Shown here in pieces: positions 61,093-64,000 of a stretch of DNA of 64,000 nucleotides. The notes beneath the pieces were generated by a model. The model did no database searches and was not told the DNA's origin. It saw only the letters and a list, made by a program, of their open reading frames with translations. Position numbers and translations under genes: made by a program. Within the stretch, counting starts at the first letter, position 1. Every line of letters begins with the position of its first letter. The DNA lies in NCBI GenBank assembly GCA_023055355.1, contig JALJCS010000001.1, positions 91,993,381 to 92,057,380 on the forward strand, read 5' to 3'. The stretch comes from Agelaius tricolor. Taxonomy: Eukaryota; Chordata; Aves; Passeriformes; Icteridae.

Positions 61093-61201
61093 CAATCTGA
61101 AGATCGAAAAGCTGAAGAGTCCAGACTCGTCCTTTGAAACGCGGGCCGCCCCAGAACCACCCTACCCGTGTCGGGGCAGAGACAGACAGCCGGACCGGAC
61201 A

Positions 61202-61207
61202 AGTAAT
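61202..61207. repeat. Target-site duplication, right copy
   Basis: AGTAAT, exact match to 60577-60582. Confidence 0.9.
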
Positions 61208-64000
61208 ATAATTAAAAGTAAGCTTATAAACCAGCCAAGAGAACTGCTGGGGTAGCCTCTCACTGTGAAGGGCACAAGAAGGGCGATGGGGTGAGAGGTG
61301 TGCAGTGTAGTGTAGCAGGGGCTAATTTGTGTTTCAGATCACTCTTCATCCCAAGTATGCTTCTTGGCTCCATCCAGGGTACTTCTGAGTTCCATGGAAC
61401 TCACAAAGTGAGTTATGCTGTCAGCCAGGATTGACTTGAGCAGGGAGAGCAGAGGAGAGATGTCTGTGCTTTTCTTCCTCACCAGCTGTGTGCCAGGGCT
61501 TCCCATGGCTGCCTCCCCTCCAAGGGCATCCCTGCCTGCAGAGAGGGAATTGCAGTGCTTATAACTGGGGAAAAAGGAAGATGAATGGAAGGGTATATAT
61601 ACCACATCACTATGATATTCCTCATTACTAAATTACTACAATTATTATACAGTGCATTATTATACTATTGCTTTCTACTATAGAGACTGCTAATTTTCTC
61701 ATACAACTTTATTTTGATATTACCAGCTTTCTTGAAAAATAGTACTTTTTCTAATGTTTGGAGCATTAGAAAAAGCACATTAGAACAAAATCAGTAGAAC
61801 AAACACAACTTGTTTTTCTTGACAATGGCTCTCTATTGAAACAGGTGGTCTAATTTGAAAATGAAAAAGGAGGTTTTTGTGTACTCTTTCTTAATGCACA
61901 AATTTTCTATTGGTGTTGTATCTTTTATGTTGCTAGCCTCGAAATACAATTAATATTTTCCAAGTTATGTAACACTAATAAGATTAGTAATACCAAACTT
62001 ATTAATGAAAACATTGCTTGTATTTGTTCGGAGGTGAATATTCGTATACTTGATCACACAATTAATGACAGACATAGGGGTTTCACTTGGAGCTTTGCAT
62101 TCTGAGACAGGAATAACAACAAGCAGCAATGCCTCTAGTGTAGTACATCATCTCTTTCCTTTTGTAAAACATACATACCCTTTGCTGTCACAGTAACCCT
62201 TGATGTAGAAAGGATACGCAAGGACTGTCTATGGATTTTTAGAAAACTCAGTTCATGTGTCTTTTTTCCCAATGGATCAGTAAAACTGATTTTTTATGGT
62301 TTTTTTTGAAATATCTGAGTTGGAGGGTTTCCATCTTTCTTTATGAATGTGTAGACATGTCTGATGGTCAGGGTTGTACAGTGCATCCATCTGTAGCTCC
62401 AGGTGTCTAAAGCTGGTCTCTAGGCACTGATAACATAAGGTGTGGTCTACAGAGGGGGGATTTTATTAGTTACATCTTTAGCTACTTGAGGAAGGAAAGC
62501 ATATTATTTAAGACACTTTGAAGCCTTAAAAACATGTGAAATATGTTTAAGGCATCAAAGAAACTGAAATAGAGGAAAACAGCATGAAACTTGAAGTTCT
62601 GAATAAAGCAGGACTACTAAATGAGTTTCAAAAACTCCTAAACAAAACTTCAGAGATATTAAAAGAGAAGAAAAGGAGAGAATGAAGAAACAGGCCTACC
62701 ATAAGAAGTGGTAGTGCTTTCTGAACTGCATGGTGTAAAACCCACTGAAGAAGCTGGACAGAAAGAGAAAGAGGAAATGCACAAAATCAATGACTGTGTA
62801 AACATCTGTCTCTCCTGCAAGTAATTCTTTTCTTACACTTATTAAAGGATGGGTGCAACTCCAGCCTGTGACCAAGGCCCAGATACAGAAATACACATCA
62901 CATGGAGTTGCTGTTTGCAAGAGGTGTGCTCTGATATATTACACATACATACACAGCTGACAGTGTGTTCTGCCCTTAGGGCCTAATCCTGTAGCCCATG
63001 ACATTGATAGAAATGTTAGCATTACCATTATTTGGCTCGGAGATGGAAGGACTTGACTTAGATTTGCCACTGAGGCAAGGTGAGTTTACCCATCTCTGAC
63101 CAGCCTCCTGCATCTGCCAGTGTGCTGTGGGGACCTGGGACAGAGAGAAAGCTGTGTCCACATGGCTCTGAGCTGTAGCATCTCTTACAAAGCACCTCTT
63201 CTTGCAATCCAGGCCAGTCCTGTGCAGCAGTGCAAACCCAGGACAGACTGGTCCAACAGCTGAGCCTTTCTTTAGACTCCCTTTTACCTTGGGCCATGGC
63301 TTACCTGGAGGAGTCTGTACTTGGGGGGTTCATCCCCTGCCCAGCATGACCCCAGCTAAGGTCTGGGATGGTGAGAACAGAAAATAGAGCTCTGCAGATA
63401 GGAGCACATCTACTGAGGGGATCTATAGACAGGAAAGGTGTGTGAAGCAAATACCCACGTATAGGCATTTTGCACAATAGGCGAAACATCTTATTCCAGA
63501 TTTGATGGGTAACCATCAGAAGCATTGTTATTTTAGGGTCACAAAATTTGCAGTTACATATCAAATCACTGTTAGCTTTATATGCCACTCTATACTTTGG
63601 TGCCAAAGAAAAGGCCTTGTCAGAGATCTGGAAGTAGTCTCAGTTCTTTCTGGCCGTGTTTTATTGTGGTGACTTTCCTACTACACATCCTCAGGGGGAA
63701 GAGCTCCGTGCTTGTCTTCTGAAAGTGCTCCTTTGAAATGCCAAAATTACACAGGGGAAAGTTGCTCAGGCTAGTGATAGTTCTGCAAAGCAGCTACAGG
63801 TCAGTACAGAAATTAATATCCAGTGTCAGCTTAACTCTACCTTCAAATAAAGAGTGGGATGAAGAACATTGACTTTTGACTACACCTGCATAGAAAGGGC
63901 TCCCAGAAAAAGCTCCAGTGGTAGTGGCACACTCCCAACATCTGCTCCTTCCATTGAACTTAGCTGTAAATTGAAATTCCATTGCAATGTTTTTAGAATC
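61208..64000. other. Unique non-coding DNA to window end
   Basis: AT-rich at 61610-62060. No exon or RNA gene is recognised. The only repeat trace is at 62975-63030. Confidence 0.5.
62975..63030. repeat. Possible ancient palindrome-family relic
   Basis: GGGCCTAATCCTGTAGCCCA is followed by TGACATTGATAGAAATGTTAGCATTAC. This resembles GGGCCTGATCCTG ... CCCTTGAAGTCAATGGAAGT of the old amniote palindromic repeats, with several substitutions. The first 20 bases fit best. Confidence 0.4.

Larger units (their letters stand above)
60583..61201 (+). mobile_element. Solo LTR of an endogenous retrovirus, intact ends
   Basis: 619 bp beginning TGTGGGAACTCAGC and ending GGACCGGACA, thus TG...CA, with an exact 6-bp target duplication on both sides. 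In order: an ATTGG CCAAT-type word (60902-60906), TATA box TATAAAAAG (60986-60994), polyadenylation signal AATAAA (61087-61092) and a GC-rich U5 with nine CpGs between 61105 and 61197. There is no gag, pol or env on either side, so the provirus was reduced to one LTR by recombination. A 6-bp duplication suits a class II (ERVK-like) origin. The 5' text matches LTRs I recall from songbirds. The 155-codon minus-strand frame through it is a shadow. Confidence 0.93.

Noticed and set aside
60735..61202. 155-codon minus-strand frame
   Set aside because: Lies wholly within the plus-oriented LTR and runs against its promoter and polyadenylation signals, so it is a shadow.
62696..62920. Minus-strand frame with hydrophobic stretch as a membrane protein
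   Set aside because: Only 74 codons, and the Phe/Leu-rich part comes from an AG-rich tract (62756-62780) read in reverse.

Overview
The window looks like bird nuclear DNA, probably from a songbird. The evidence is several fragments of the CR1 LINE, some ending in the CR1-specific ATTCTGTG 8-mer repeat, and three solo LTRs of types I recognise from avian genomes, set in AT-rich, CpG-poor, repeat-poor single-copy sequence. The species call is inference. I found no protein-coding exon, tRNA, rRNA or prokaryote-like gene. The open frames are short, overlap on both strands and match nothing I know, except where they cross CR1 remnants. I read the window as intergenic or deep intronic DNA.

Layout: 1-10058 is unique DNA with an old palindromic repeat (446-505), a T/G-rich tract (3659-3818), a GAAAGA microsatellite (4255-4318) and a block resembling conserved non-coding DNA (9040-9830). 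A minus-oriented solo LTR lies at 10059-10619. From 10624 to 25153 are a clear palindromic ancient repeat (13011-13089), two old CR1 fragments (14949-15115, 22300-22690), a 100-bp TCTTT array (20641-20740) and two candidate regulatory blocks (19230-19470, 20110-20510). 25154-26475 is a repeat cluster, an ERVL-type solo LTR followed by a 680-bp CR1 piece, both on the minus strand. Plus-strand CR1 pieces lie at 29594-29841 and 34680-34885.

From 30560 to 53110 there are further candidate regulatory blocks (30950-31330, 32440-32690, 41085-41580, 48840-49480, 52830-53110) between stretches of featureless DNA, plus four short tandem or direct duplications and an old SINE-like fragment (48020-48245). 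The right end has two palindrome-family relics, a 10-bp-stem hairpin (57980-58003), a CR1 tail (60014-60120) and the best-defined element in the window, a 619-bp solo LTR at 60583-61201 with an exact 6-bp target duplication.

Nothing here works together as a gene system. The candidate regulatory blocks contain homeodomain, forkhead, CRE-like or E-box words and unusual CpG retention, which suggests the regulatory landscape of a developmental gene outside the window. I could not measure conservation, so this is a hypothesis. I found no new biological system that I can defend.
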